From an uncultured Desulfobulbus sp. (GTDB lineage: Bacteria > Desulfobacterota > Desulfobulbia > Desulfobulbales > Desulfobulbaceae), in contig NZ_OY762276.1 of the NCBI RefSeq assembly GCF_963665445.1, positions 3,051,501-3,115,500 on the forward strand: DNA of 64,000 nt, in the 5' to 3' direction. The translations under genes were made by a program, and so were the position numbers. Of this stretch, positions 42,729-53,627 are shown piece by piece. Each line of letters opens with the position of its first letter. The stretch's first letter is position 1. The notes beneath the pieces were generated by a model that ran no database searches, had not been told where the DNA came from, and was given only the letters and a program-made list of their open reading frames with translations.

Positions 42729-44216
42729 ATGGAAACAACAAGCAATCTTCTCAAGCAGCGTCGTGAAAAAGCCGATTCCCTGGCCGAGGCCGGCGTCAAG
42801 CTGTTCAGCAACAGTTTCAAGACTCCGCAACCCATTGACGATATCATCCCCCTCGGCGCGGAACTTGCCGCAGAGGAACATGACGACTCCGGCCATCGCT
42901 ACCGTATAGCCGGCCGGGTGATGTCGATGCGCAAATTTGGCAAGGCGGCCTTCTTCCATGTCCAGGACAGCGGCGCGCGGATGCAGGTCTATGCCCGCCG
43001 TGATCTGTTGGGCGAGGAGATCTTTGGTCAGTTCAAGAAGTGGGATGTGGGCGATATCGTCGGCGTGGAGGGTATCCTGTTCAAGACCAAGACCGGAGAG
43101 TTGTCGCTCGAGGCCCAAAGCCTGAACATGATCACCAAATCGTTGCGCCCCCTGCCGGAGAAGTTTCACGGGCTGACCGATGTCGAGACCCGCTACCGCC
43201 AGCGCTACCTGGATCTGATCGTCAACCCCGAATCGCGCGAGGTGTTCAAGAAACGGGTCGAGATCATTCGCCTGATCCGCGAGTTCCTCAACAACCGTGG
43301 CTATATGGAAGTGGAAACACCGATGATGCAGCCGGTACCCGGCGGTGCCACGGCCAAGCCCTTCCGCACCCATCACAATGCGCTTGATATGGATCTCTAC
43401 CTGCGCATCGCCCCGGAGCTCTACCTCAAACGGCTTCTGGTGGGCGGCTTTGAAAAGGTGTTCGAGATCAACCGCAACTTCCGCAACGAAGGACTGTCCA
43501 CCCGCCACAATCCCGAATTCACCATGCTCGAGTTCTACCAGGCCTACTCGACCTACCACGACCTGATGGACCTGACCGAGGAGATGGTCTCCTGGCTGGC
43601 GCACGAGGTCACCGGTTCGATGGACATCACCTACCAGGGGATGGAGGTCGACCTTGCACCGCCCTGGCAACGGCTGACCATGGAGGAGTCCCTGGTGCAG
43701 ATCGGCGGCATCGACCCGGCCATCCTCGCCGACGACGATGCGGTGATGGCCCTGGTCAAGGAAAAGGGGATCAAGCTGCAGCCCGAGGCCGGAATCGGCA
43801 AGGCCAAGACCGAGCTTTTCGAGCTGCTGGTCGAGGAAAAACTGATCAACCCGACCTTCATCACCTCCTACCCCACCGAGGTTTCGCCGCTTGCCCGCCG
43901 CAACGAGGAGGATCCCAGCGTCACCGACCGGTTCGAGTTGTTCATCACCGGCCGCGAGATCGCCAACGCCTTCTCCGAGCTCAACGACCCCATCGATCAG
44001 TTGCAGCGGTTTCAGAAACAGATCGACGAGCGCGGCGACGACGACGAGATCCATCCGGTGCTCGACCGCGACTATGTCCGTGCCCTGGAATACGGCATGC
44101 CGTCGGCGGCGGGCGAGGGGATTGGCATCGACCGTCTGGTGATGCTGCTCACCGACTCGCCCTCGATCCGCGACGTGATCCTCTTTCCGCACATGAAGGC
44201 GGAGGCTGGCGAGTAG
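42729..44216 (+). CDS. lysS: Lysyl-tRNA synthetase (class II)
   Basis: Start placed at ATG 42729 (METTSNLLKQRREK), where LysS homology begins; the frame extends to 42681, but neither start has a clear ribosome-binding site. OB-fold anticodon domain about 55-140, then class II motifs: motif 1 near FLNNRGYMEVETPM, motif 2 FEINRNFRNEGLSTRHNPEF and motif 3 GEGIGIDRLVML. 495 residues, normal. Followed 17 bp later by the Lol permease, an arrangement seen in other bacteria. Confidence 0.97.
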   Translation: METTSNLLKQRREKADSLAEAGVKLFSNSFKTPQPIDDIIPLGAELAAEEHDDSGHRYRIAGRVMSMRKFGKAAFFHVQDSGARMQVYARRDLLGEEIFGQFKKWDVGDIVGVEGILFKTKTGELSLEAQSLNMITKSLRPLPEKFHGLTDVETRYRQRYLDLIVNPESREVFKKRVEIIRLIREFLNNRGYMEVETPMMQPVPGGATAKPFRTHHNALDMDLYLRIAPELYLKRLLVGGFEKVFEINRNFRNEGLSTRHNPEFTMLEFYQAYSTYHDLMDLTEEMVSWLAHEVTGSMDITYQGMEVDLAPPWQRLTMEESLVQIGGIDPAILADDDAVMALVKEKGIKLQPEAGIGKAKTELFELLVEEKLINPTFITSYPTEVSPLARRNEEDPSVTDRFELFITGREIANAFSELNDPIDQLQRFQKQIDERGDDDEIHPVLDRDYVRALEYGMPSAAGEGIGIDRLVMLLTDSPSIRDVILFPHMKAEAGE

Positions 44217-44232
44217 TCGGGGACTGACCAGC

Positions 44233-45451
44233 ATGGCCTCGTTCGAATGGTTTGTCAGCCTGCGCTACCTGCGGGCCAAGCGCAAGCAGAAGTTCATTTC
44301 GCTGATCACCGTCATCTCCATTCTCGGGGTCGCGGTGGGCGTATTGGCGCTGATTGTGGTCCTCTCGGTGTATACCGGCTTCACCGAGGGGCTCAGGGAT
44401 CAGATCATCGGCGTCAATTCCCATGCCCTGGTGCAGCGGTTCGGCACGGTGATCACCGAAACCGAGGTGGTCCAGGCCAAGGTCGAGACGGTTCCCGGGG
44501 TGGAGGCAACCACCCCCTATATCTACGGCCAGGCCCTGATCAGCTCCGCCGCGCAATCCTCGGGCATTGTCCTGCGCGGCATCAATGCGGCCTCGGCCAT
44601 GCGGGTGATCAATATCGGCAAGAAGATGCAGGACGGAGCACTGACCGATCTCGACAAGGTGCTGGAGGTTCCGGGAATCGTGCTCGGTCGCGATATGGCG
44701 ACCCAACTGCAGGTCTGGGTGGGCGACAAGGTGCGGCTCATCTCCCCCAACGGTCCGCTCTCGCCCATGGGCGTCCTGCCCAAGGTGCGCACCTGTCAGG
44801 TGGTGGGGGTGTTTGAGACCGGCATGTTCGAGTACGACTCCACCATGGGCTATATCAGCCTGGAGACCGCGCGCAGCCTCACCGACCTGCGCCAGGGCGT
44901 GCATGGGATCGAGATTCGCGTCAGCGACATCGACCGGGCCGACCAGATTGCAGCTGCGGTGCAGCAGGCACTGGGCCGGGGGTATTCGGTGCGCGACTGG
45001 ATGCAGCTCAACCGCAACCTCTTTGCCGGACTCAAACTGGAAAAGATGGGGCTCTTTATCGCCCTTGACCTGATCATCCTGGTGGCCGCACTCAACATCA
45101 TCAGCGCCCTGATCATGGTGGTGATGGAGAAGACCCGCGATATCGCCATCCTCAAATCCATGGGCGCAACCACCAAAGCGATCATGCGCATCTTTTTCTA
45201 CCAAGGCATGGTGATCGGTATCTCGGGCACGGTTTTGGGGGTGATCGGCGGGCTTGGCCTCTGCGGACTGCTGTCGCGCTACAAGATCATCGAGTTGCCG
45301 CCCAATGTTTATCCCATGTCCACCATGCCGATCAAGGTGGTACCCTTTGATGTCAGCCTGATCGCCATCTCGGCCATTCTCATCACCCTGTTGGCGACCC
45401 TCTATCCCTCGTGGAAGGCATCACGGGTCCGTCCGGCGGAGGCGCTCAGCT

Positions 45452-45459
<8 letters not shown>
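44233..45459 (+). CDS. lolC: Lipoprotein-releasing ABC transporter permease, LolC/LolE family
   Basis: Inner-membrane subunit that extracts lipoproteins for transfer to the outer membrane. Four transmembrane helices in the MacB/Lol layout: one near the N-terminus (FISLITVISILGVAVGVLAL), a large periplasmic domain, then three at the C-terminus, ending WKASRVRPAEALSYE. 408 residues. Only one permease gene is present, so the complex may use a homodimer (LolF-like) or a second subunit elsewhere. It overlaps lolD by 8 bp. Confidence 0.93.
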
Positions 45460-46126
<667 letters not shown>

Positions 46127-46147
46127 CCTCAGCATTTCGGGATCGCT

Positions 46148-46924
46148 ATGCACCGGCCCTGTCGGCTTCTCTGTTCCCTGACCCTTGGCCTCCTCTTGCT
46201 GCAGAGCTGTGGCCAACATCCCCATTCCCCGTCCACCGCCGCACCTGCCTGTGAAGACGCCTCGACCGAGGCGCAGCCCTTCTCGCAAGAATCGTCAGAG
46301 GCCGCAACGGAGGCCGGCCCCTTCATTGATCCTGCAACGGTGCGCAGCAGCGAGCTCAATCGGGCTGGCTGTTACAACCTGCGACCGGCTCCTACCGTGG
46401 TGACCAGGCAAACAATCCCCGACAAAGGTAAGGGCAAAGGGAAAAAAACCAAGATCGCGACCAAGAAATCATCGGCGAAATACACCCAAAAGAAAGCGCG
46501 TCGAACGACAAAGGTTGTGCGCACCGTCGGGCTCTGCCAGCCGCAAAGCCTGATCTATGCCCGCTGCCGGACCGGGATCGACACCTGCCGTCTGGGCAAC
46601 ACCAGCCCGGTGCAGTGGTTTGCCTGCGCCGAGAAAAACGGCGCGACCTCCAAGATGCCTGTGGCGGGATCGGTGATCGTGATTGACGCCCATCCTAAAC
46701 GAAGGATCCACACCGGCCATCCGGCCTATGTCGAGGAAGCCCGCTGCAATGGCGACGGTACCTGGAGTCTGCGCATCAGCCACACCAACTATGACCGCAA
46801 ATGCCATTTGGACCTTGATGCCACAGTGATCTTTTATCCCCGCACCATGACCGCCACCTTTGTGAGCGGTCATTGGTCTGGGTGGGCAAAGGGTCTGAAG
46901 GTACTGGGGTTTATTCTCCGATAG
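46148..46924 (+). CDS. CHAP-domain lipoprotein, putative cell-wall amidase/peptidase
   Basis: 258 residues. Lipobox LLLQSC after a signal segment suggests outer- or inner-membrane anchoring. A low-complexity stretch rich in Ser/Glu, then a basic GKGKGKKTK linker, precede a CHAP-like domain about 125-245: candidate nucleophile Cys in YARCRTG, His in HTGHPAYVEE and a polar residue in ISHTNYDRK. Several further Cys could form disulfides. Such domains cut peptidoglycan cross-links or amides. It lies 21 bp after lolD, so it may be cotranscribed. The CHAP call rests on motif order and is moderately secure. Confidence 0.7.
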   Translation: MHRPCRLLCSLTLGLLLLQSCGQHPHSPSTAAPACEDASTEAQPFSQESSEAATEAGPFIDPATVRSSELNRAGCYNLRPAPTVVTRQTIPDKGKGKGKKTKIATKKSSAKYTQKKARRTTKVVRTVGLCQPQSLIYARCRTGIDTCRLGNTSPVQWFACAEKNGATSKMPVAGSVIVIDAHPKRRIHTGHPAYVEEARCNGDGTWSLRISHTNYDRKCHLDLDATVIFYPRTMTATFVSGHWSGWAKGLKVLGFILR

Positions 46925-47002
46925 AATTCATCCAGCAATGGTCTTTTCAGCATTTTTCTGGATGGATATGCGTTAACAACCACGTCCGCTACCGACACGC
47001 CC

Positions 47003-50000
47003 ATGACGCTCTCTCTCAACGATCCGACGTTTCAGGCTCTCCTGCAAAGGGTTGACCAACTTTCCCCCTCGGAGTTGGCTGTTCTCCAAGTCCTGGCCGT
47101 GGCCGATGAACCCATGAAAGCCACGGAAGTTCTGCCTCTCTGTACCCGAACGGGACTGTTGCCCGCTCCTCCCGAAAGTCTGGCCCCCGAGTTACGTCGA
47201 CTCAAAAAACTGGGCCTCATTGACAACGATCACCAGGTCAATGAGATGATTGTCGAAGTGATTGTTCGTCGGGTCTTTGGAGACGAGCAGACCAAAGTCA
47301 CCCCTCCCAGGCCGGCGGAAAACAAAACCAAAGGTCCCAAGGCCCAGAAACTGCCGATTATCCCGGAGCAGCCGGTCGCCAAGCAGCCGTCCGTGCCCCT
47401 GGCCCAGGCCATCGTCGATACGATTCGAACCCAGTTGCCGGTCGTTGATTACTTTTTTCACTTAGAGGGCAATAAGTTAACCAGGGCCTGCCGTCGAAAA
47501 TTGCGCGAACTCAGGCTGTGCCTTGTCGGCAAAGACGACACTGAGATGCACTATCTGACCCACCAACTGATGGCCTACTGCCTTCCATCCTCCTCAGCCG
47601 CCGCCCCCTGGGTTGATCCGGTGGTACGCATGGTAAACACCCCCTTTGACCCAGCCTGGATCAAGTCGCTGCCACCGAACCGGCAGGCCTCTCTCTTCGA
47701 GCGAATTTTCATCCACTCCCATTACAACCTCGAGGACGATCACCAGGCCCTGGAAGCGGCACTCGATCCGGAGCTGTATAACCGCCTGACACCGAAACGG
47801 AGAATAGATCTGATCTTTCGCCTCGTGGTTCGCCTGATTCTGGCCGGACGGTTTGAAGCGGCGCGGGCATTGTTGCACATCATGCACGAAAAGGATACCG
47901 GCGACTATGATTTCGGCCTGAACGGCTGGATTGCGCTGCTCACAGGCAATGTCCAGGAGGCATCGACCCTGTTTGAGGAGCAACTCAAGCTGCTGCGAAA
48001 GCGGCACCGAAAACGGACCATTTTTTTGAACAACCAGACCGGTCCGTATTACATCCTGACCCTGCTTCGGCGGGGCGACCTGGCCGGTCTGACCCAGGCC
48101 GGGACCTTGCTCAATCAGGCGAACAAGCAGAATGACGACGCATTCCCGGTCGAATACGAAGCCCTGGAGGCAATCCTGGCCAGCCTGAACGGGGCCGAGC
48201 CGGAGGCTGCCCTTGAGTATCTGCCGCAGCTGAGCCCGAACCTGCTGTTCACAGACGGGCCACTGGGACCACTGTTTGTGGCCATGGCCCTGCTCTCCAT
48301 CAACGGACGGTTAAGCCGCAAGGACATCTCGGTGCTCGAGCAGGCTCGCGAGCGCTGCCAGCATGCCGGACTTGACTGGCCGGCCCTGGAATACACCCTG
48401 TTGCTCTGCCGGGCCGACAAGGAAACCGCTGAACGCCGCCAATACATCGACCGAGTTCTCCAGGATACCGGCATCACACCGCTGGTGCAGGCAATCACGA
48501 TCGAGGAACCCTGGCGCAAAAGCCTGCGCGCCTTGCAACTGACAGTGGAAGAGGCGGCCAACCCCAAAAACAGGGTGGAGAAGGCGGCCTCGCAATCACG
48601 CATCGCCTATCTGCTCGCATTCAACGGTTCCACCTCGCTGACCGACATCATCCCGCTGGAGCAGAAACTCAGTGCCAAGGGCATCTGGAGCAAGGGGAGG
48701 ACAATCGCCCTGGAACGGTTCATGAGCGGACAAAAACTCGAAGGTCTAAACGAAACCGACCTGGCCCTGCGTACAGCGATCAGCCGCTCCCCTTATTACG
48801 GCCGTCAATACGAGTTCAATTGCGAAGATGCCCTGCCCTTTCTCGTAGGCCACCCCCTGCTGTTTCTTGCCAACTCGCCCACCACGCGGGTGGAGATCAT
48901 TCGTGGGGAGCCCGAACTCCAGGTGGTGGCGCAGGGCAAGGCCATTGTCGTTCGCTTCACTCCCGAGGTCGCCCCGGAGGCACACTCCACCCTGATCCGC
49001 GAGACACCAACCCGTTACCGATTGGTCGAACTGAACGAAACCCACCGCCATATGGCACGCATCCTCGGCTCCAAGGGATTGAGTCTGCCAGCCTCGGCCA
49101 TTAATGAACTGAGCCCCCTGCTCTCCTCGGCCGCAGCCCTGCTCCCTGTCCACTCGACGTTCCCGGGCACGGCTCTTTCCGTGGAAACCGTGTCCGCCGA
49201 CACCCAGCCCAGGGCCCACCTTCTGCCCCATGGCGAGGGCTTGCGCCTGGAAATTTTTGTCAAGCCACTCGGCAAGGGGGGACCGTATCTCAAACCGGGC
49301 TTGGGGGCCGGCAATCTGATGGCCGATATCGACGGTCGGCGTTGCCAGGTCGAGCGCAACCTGGAAGAGGAAAATCAACGGGCAGACGTCCTGGTCCGAG
49401 GTCTTCCCAGCTTGGCCGTCCTGCCGGAAATGGATGGCCAGTGGTTTGCCGACCAGGTCGACGAGGCCTTGCAACTGCTGCTGGATCTCCAGGCGGCCCA
49501 GGCGCGGGACGAAGTGAGGGTGGAATGGCCGGAGGGGGAAAAACTGCGAATCGGCAGGCCGTTGTCCTTTGCCGATATGCACCTGCGCCTCGGCAGCGGC
49601 CAGTCCTGGTTCGATGTCGACGGAGAGATCCGCGTCGATGATGGACGGGTGCTGGACATGCGCCAGCTACTCGATCTGCTCGCGACCACACCTCACCGCT
49701 TTCTTCCCCTGGGCGAGGGCGAGTTCATGGTGCTCTCCCGCGAGCTGCGCAAGCGGCTCGACGAGTTGGCCGCCTATGCCGATCACAAGGGCAAAAAACT
49801 ACGGCTCCATCCCCTGGCGGCCCTAGCCATGGAGGAGTTGACCGATCAGGTCGGCATGCTTGATGCCGCACCTCAGTGGCGCGAGCGACTTGCCTCGATC
49901 CGTGCGTCCATGGCGCAGACACCTGAGCCGCCGTCCACCCTCAAGGCCAATTTGCGCGACTACCAACTGGAGGGTTTTCAGTGGCTGGCCCGGTTGGCCC

Positions 50001-51322
50001 AACTCGGTTTCGGCGCCTGCCTTGCCGACGACATGGGCCTGGGCAAGACCATCCAAGCCCTGGCCACCATCATCCACTGCGCCGATAAAGGTCCGACCCT
50101 GGTGGTTGCGCCCACCTCGGTCTGCGGCAACTGGCTCTTGGAGGCCCACCGTTTTGCGCCAACACTCAAACTGATTCCCTTCGGCGGCACTGACCGCGCA
50201 GGACAGTTGACTGATCTCGGCCCCCTGGACCTGGTGATCACCAGCTACGGCCTGCTCTACCAGGAGGCGGAATTGCTCACAGCCGTTGAATGGCAGACCG
50301 TGGTCCTGGACGAGGCCCAGGCGATCAAAAACGCCGCCACCAAGCGTTCCCAGACAGCGATGCACCTCCAGGCCAACTTTAAGCTGATCACCACCGGCAC
50401 GCCAATCGAAAACCATCTGAGCGAGTTCTGGACCCTGTTCAACTTCATCAATCCCGGTCTGCTCGGTTCCAAAGAACGGTTCAACACCCGCTTTGCAGTC
50501 CCCATTGAGCGGCTGCACGACCGCGAGGCAGGCCGGCGCCTGAAAAAGCTGGTGCGCCCCTTTATCCTCCGTCGCCTCAAGAGCCAGGTGCTCGAGGAGC
50601 TTCCGCCTCGCACCGAGGTCATACTCGAGGTGGAACTCAGTCCGGAGGAGACTGCCTTTTACGAGGCCCTGCGCCGCCAGGCCCTAGAACGGATCGAGGC
50701 CGAGCAGGACGCAAACGGCGGCGCCCCGATGCGCATCCTTGCCGAGATCACCCGGCTGCGCCAGGCCTGCTGTCATCCGAAACTGATTGCTCCCGAAAGC
50801 AAACTGAGCGGCGCCAAACTACAGCTCTTTGCCGAGGTGATCACCGAACTGCTGGAAAATGGGCACAAGGCCCTGGTGTTCAGCCAATTTGTGGGCCATC
50901 TCTCCCTGATCCGTGCATACCTGGAGAGCAAAGGTATCGACTATCGCTATCTGGACGGTTCCACCCCGGCCAAGCAACGACAGCAGGAGGTCGAAGCCTT
51001 TCAGGCCGGTCAGGGTGATCTTTTCCTCATCAGCCTCAAGGCCGGCGGCCTCGGCCTTAACCTGACCGCGGCCGATTACGTCATCCACATGGATCCCTGG
51101 TGGAATCCGGCGGTGGAGGATCAGGCCTCGGACCGGGCTCACCGCATGGGCCAGGAGCGGCCGGTCACCGTGTACCGGCTGGTGGCCAAGCACACCATCG
51201 AAGAAAAAATCGTCCGCCTCCACGCGGAAAAACGCGATCTGGCCGACAGCCTCCTCGAGGAAACCGAGACCGGCGCCACCTTGTCCGCAGACGAGCTGCT
51301 GCGGTTGATTCGGGAAACCTGA
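47003..51322 (+). CDS. SNF2-family DEAD/DEAH-box helicase with large N-terminal region
   Basis: 1439 residues. The C-terminal 480 hold the Swi2/Snf2 ATPase: LADDMGLGKTIQ (Walker A), VLDEAQAIKN (DEAQ box), ITTGTPIEN, then helicase C lobe VFSQFVGHLS, LISLKAGGLGLNLTAA and DRAHRMGQ. The first 950 residues start with a winged-helix-like segment (LAVLQVLAVADEPM ... LKKLGLI), followed by long helical stretches and a predicted SNF2-associated region near 790-900. Probably remodels DNA- or RNA polymerase-bound complexes; related in core to RapA but much longer. It stands alone, 79 bp after the CHAP gene, without a strong ribosome-binding site. Confidence 0.92.
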   Translation: MTLSLNDPTFQALLQRVDQLSPSELAVLQVLAVADEPMKATEVLPLCTRTGLLPAPPESLAPELRRLKKLGLIDNDHQVNEMIVEVIVRRVFGDEQTKVTPPRPAENKTKGPKAQKLPIIPEQPVAKQPSVPLAQAIVDTIRTQLPVVDYFFHLEGNKLTRACRRKLRELRLCLVGKDDTEMHYLTHQLMAYCLPSSSAAAPWVDPVVRMVNTPFDPAWIKSLPPNRQASLFERIFIHSHYNLEDDHQALEAALDPELYNRLTPKRRIDLIFRLVVRLILAGRFEAARALLHIMHEKDTGDYDFGLNGWIALLTGNVQEASTLFEEQLKLLRKRHRKRTIFLNNQTGPYYILTLLRRGDLAGLTQAGTLLNQANKQNDDAFPVEYEALEAILASLNGAEPEAALEYLPQLSPNLLFTDGPLGPLFVAMALLSINGRLSRKDISVLEQARERCQHAGLDWPALEYTLLLCRADKETAERRQYIDRVLQDTGITPLVQAITIEEPWRKSLRALQLTVEEAANPKNRVEKAASQSRIAYLLAFNGSTSLTDIIPLEQKLSAKGIWSKGRTIALERFMSGQKLEGLNETDLALRTAISRSPYYGRQYEFNCEDALPFLVGHPLLFLANSPTTRVEIIRGEPELQVVAQGKAIVVRFTPEVAPEAHSTLIRETPTRYRLVELNETHRHMARILGSKGLSLPASAINELSPLLSSAAALLPVHSTFPGTALSVETVSADTQPRAHLLPHGEGLRLEIFVKPLGKGGPYLKPGLGAGNLMADIDGRRCQVERNLEEENQRADVLVRGLPSLAVLPEMDGQWFADQVDEALQLLLDLQAAQARDEVRVEWPEGEKLRIGRPLSFADMHLRLGSGQSWFDVDGEIRVDDGRVLDMRQLLDLLATTPHRFLPLGEGEFMVLSRELRKRLDELAAYADHKGKKLRLHPLAALAMEELTDQVGMLDAAPQWRERLASIRASMAQTPEPPSTLKANLRDYQLEGFQWLARLAQLGFGACLADDMGLGKTIQALATIIHCADKGPTLVVAPTSVCGNWLLEAHRFAPTLKLIPFGGTDRAGQLTDLGPLDLVITSYGLLYQEAELLTAVEWQTVVLDEAQAIKNAATKRSQTAMHLQANFKLITTGTPIENHLSEFWTLFNFINPGLLGSKERFNTRFAVPIERLHDREAGRRLKKLVRPFILRRLKSQVLEELPPRTEVILEVELSPEETAFYEALRRQALERIEAEQDANGGAPMRILAEITRLRQACCHPKLIAPESKLSGAKLQLFAEVITELLENGHKALVFSQFVGHLSLIRAYLESKGIDYRYLDGSTPAKQRQQEVEAFQAGQGDLFLISLKAGGLGLNLTAADYVIHMDPWWNPAVEDQASDRAHRMGQERPVTVYRLVAKHTIEEKIVRLHAEKRDLADSLLEETETGATLSADELLRLIRET

Positions 51323-51411
51323 TTGTTTTTTGAGCGGGAGAGACCTGCCTTCGGGTTCAGAATGGTTATACTCTGTGGTATTCCCGTGAATCCAACCCGA
51401 GGAGGTTTTCC

Positions 51412-52386
51412 ATGTTCAAATCTCTGTTTTTTGTCTTCGCCTCGTTCATTGCACTCCTTTCGGTTGCCCCTCTCCATGCCCAGGCCCCGCCGGTCGGCAC
51501 CCAGGTGCCCGGCTATTATCGGATGCAACTGGGAAAATTCGAAATCACCGCCCTGTACGACGGTGCGGTCCAGCTTGACACCAAACTGCTGCACAACATT
51601 GGCCAGACCGATCTTCATCAGCTGCTCGCGAGAAAATTTGTCGGCAGTCCCAAGATGCAGACCGCGGTGAACGCGTATCTCATCAACACCGGCGAGCATC
51701 TGATGCTCATCGATGCAGGGGCAGGCGACCTGTTTGGCTCAACACTTGGTTTTATTCGGAAAAACATGGAGGCCAGCGGCTACCACCCCGATCAGGTGGA
51801 TACCGTCATCCTCACCCATCTGCACCGCGACCATATTGGTGGCCTCAACGATGGGGATGACAAACCGTTCTACACCAGAGCCACGGTCTGGGTGGCAGCA
51901 GCGGAGAATGATTATTGGCTCTCCGATACGCAGGCAGCGGCTGCACCGGAAGGACGCCGTCCTGGATTTGAGACGGCCAAGGAGGCATCCGCCCCGTACC
52001 GGGCCGACAAACGGTGGCAGACCTTTTCTGCGGGCACGGTGATTGTTCCCGGTATCCAGGCGGTTACGGCAAACGGCCATACACCGGGACATACCGCCTT
52101 TGCCATCGAATCCGAGGGAAAAAAACTGTTGATCTGGGGCGACATCGTCCACGCCCATGCGGTGCAGTTTAGCAGGCCTGAGGTCTCGATCGAATTTGAT
52201 GTCGACCAGAAGCAAGCAATAGCCACCCGTAAGGCGCTGATGGCGGAGGTGGCGAACAGGGGTGAACTGGTGGCGGGGATGCACCTGCCTTTTCCGGGAA
52301 TCGGCCATGTTCGTGCCGACGGTGCAGGCAGGTACGCCTGGGTACCCATCGAATTTGCCCCTTTGCCGGTCCGGCCGACAAACTGA
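51412..52386 (+). CDS. Exported metallo-beta-lactamase-fold hydrolase
   Basis: 324 residues. Signal peptide ending near PLHAQA; zinc motifs THLHRDH (HxHxDH), NGHTPGHT (His) and IWGDIVHAH (Asp). The overall pattern matches periplasmic MBL proteins often annotated as lactonase-like or quorum-quenching, but the substrate cannot be read from sequence. GAGGAGG precedes ATG 51412. Converges on asd with a shared terminator. Confidence 0.9.
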   Translation: MFKSLFFVFASFIALLSVAPLHAQAPPVGTQVPGYYRMQLGKFEITALYDGAVQLDTKLLHNIGQTDLHQLLARKFVGSPKMQTAVNAYLINTGEHLMLIDAGAGDLFGSTLGFIRKNMEASGYHPDQVDTVILTHLHRDHIGGLNDGDDKPFYTRATVWVAAAENDYWLSDTQAAAAPEGRRPGFETAKEASAPYRADKRWQTFSAGTVIVPGIQAVTANGHTPGHTAFAIESEGKKLLIWGDIVHAHAVQFSRPEVSIEFDVDQKQAIATRKALMAEVANRGELVAGMHLPFPGIGHVRADGAGRYAWVPIEFAPLPVRPTN

Positions 52387-52403
52387 GTTTTTTAGTCTCA
52401 ATC

Positions 52404-52442
52404 AAAAAAAGCCGCCTCCCTCTGGGGGAAGCGGCTTTTTTG
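52404..52442. terminator. Bidirectional terminator between MBL hydrolase and asd
   Basis: GCCGC..CTCCC and GGGGGAAGCGGC arms with seven A on the left and seven T on the right; usable by both convergent genes. Confidence 0.9.
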
Positions 52443-52470
52443 TTCTCAATAAAACCCGTAGCAGCAATGC

Positions 52471-53589
52471 TTAACCGATGTACTCCAGGGCGATCTTGAG
52501 CATGCGGCGAACCGGCTCGGCCGCCCCCCAGAGGAGCTGATCGCCCACGGAAAAGGCACTCAAATACTGGGGCCCGAGGTTCATCTTGCGCAGGCGGCCC
52601 ACCGGGATATCGAGAGTGCCGGTCACCCGGGCCGGGGTCAGCTCTTTCAAGGTCTGCTCCTTGGTGTTCTCCACCAGGTAGACCCACGGGTTGTGGCTAG
52701 CGATGACCTGCTCGATCTCGGCCAGGGGGATATCCTCTTTGAGCTTGATGGAAAAGGCCTGGCTGTGGCAGCGCATGGCACCGATACGCACGCAGCAGCC
52801 ATCCACCGGGATGGTTCCGGGATTCAGGCCAAGAATCTTGTTGGTCTCGGTAATGCCCTTCCACTCCTCGCGGGTCTGGCCGTTGTCCATGGCCGAATCG
52901 ATCCAGGGGATGAGGCTGCCGGCAAGAGCGGCACCGAAGTTGGTAGTGGGAAAGGCAGGATTGCGCAGGGTTTCGACCACGTTGCGATCCAGATCAAGGA
53001 TAGCCGTGGAAGGATCATCCAAAAGCATCTCCGCATTCTCGCCCACCAGCCGCATCTGGCTGACCAGCTCGCGCATGTTTTTCGCCCCGGCACCGGAGGC
53101 GGCCTGGTAGGTCTGGCTGGTGATCCACTCCACCCAACCCTTTTCAAACAGCCCGCCCAGGGCCATCAACATCAGGGAGACAGTGCAGTTGCCACCGATG
53201 TATTTCTTGATCCCTTTGGTCAAGCCCTGATCGATCACCCCGCGGTTGACCGGATCAAGGACAATGATCGAATCCGCATCCAGACGCAGTTTGGAGGCGG
53301 CATCGATCCAGTACCCCTGCCAGTTTTTCGCCATCAATTGGGGATAGACCTCGGCGGTGTAGCTGCCACCCTGACAGGAGACGATGATATCCATTTCGGC
53401 AAGCAGGGCCACATCGAGAGCGTCAAGCAGCTCATAGACCGTGCCGTTGACCTCCGGCCCGCCCTGGCCGGCCTGGGATGTGGAAAAAAAGCGGGGCTCG
53501 TACCCTTGAAAATCTCCTTCCTGGCGCATCCGCTCCATGAGCACGGAACCAACCATACCGCGCCAGCCGACAATACCTACCTTTTTCAT
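52471..53589 (-). CDS. asd: Aspartate-semialdehyde dehydrogenase
   Basis: Reduces aspartyl phosphate on the way to lysine, diaminopimelate, methionine and threonine. NADP fold [14 protein letters not shown], catalytic Cys in [10 protein letters not shown], substrate-binding blocks [15 protein letters not shown] and [14 protein letters not shown]. 372 residues, the long gammaproteobacterial-type enzyme. AAGGAAA precedes ATG 53589. It lies 38 bp after the Prs-like gene and downstream of leuB, suggesting an amino-acid operon. Confidence 0.96.
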   Translation of the reverse strand: MKKVGIVGWRGMVGSVLMERMRQEGDFQGYEPRFFSTSQAGQGGPEVNGTVYELLDALDVALLAEMDIIVSCQGGSYTAEVYPQLMAKNWQGYWIDAASKLRLDADSIIVLDPVNRGVIDQGLTKGIKKYIGGNCTVSLMLMALGGLFEKGWVEWITSQTYQAASGAGAKNMRELVSQMRLVGENAEMLLDDPSTAILDLDRNVVETLRNPAFPTTNFGAALAGSLIPWIDSAMDNGQTREEWKGITETNKILGLNPGTIPVDGCCVRIGAMRCHSQAFSIKLKEDIPLAEIEQVIASHNPWVYLVENTKEQTLKELTPARVTGTLDIPVGRLRKMNLGPQYLSAFSVGDQLLWGAAEPVRRMLKIALEYIG

Positions 53590-53627
53590 ATTTTCCTTCC
53601 GCTTGTATTCATAAAGGTGACGCCTGC

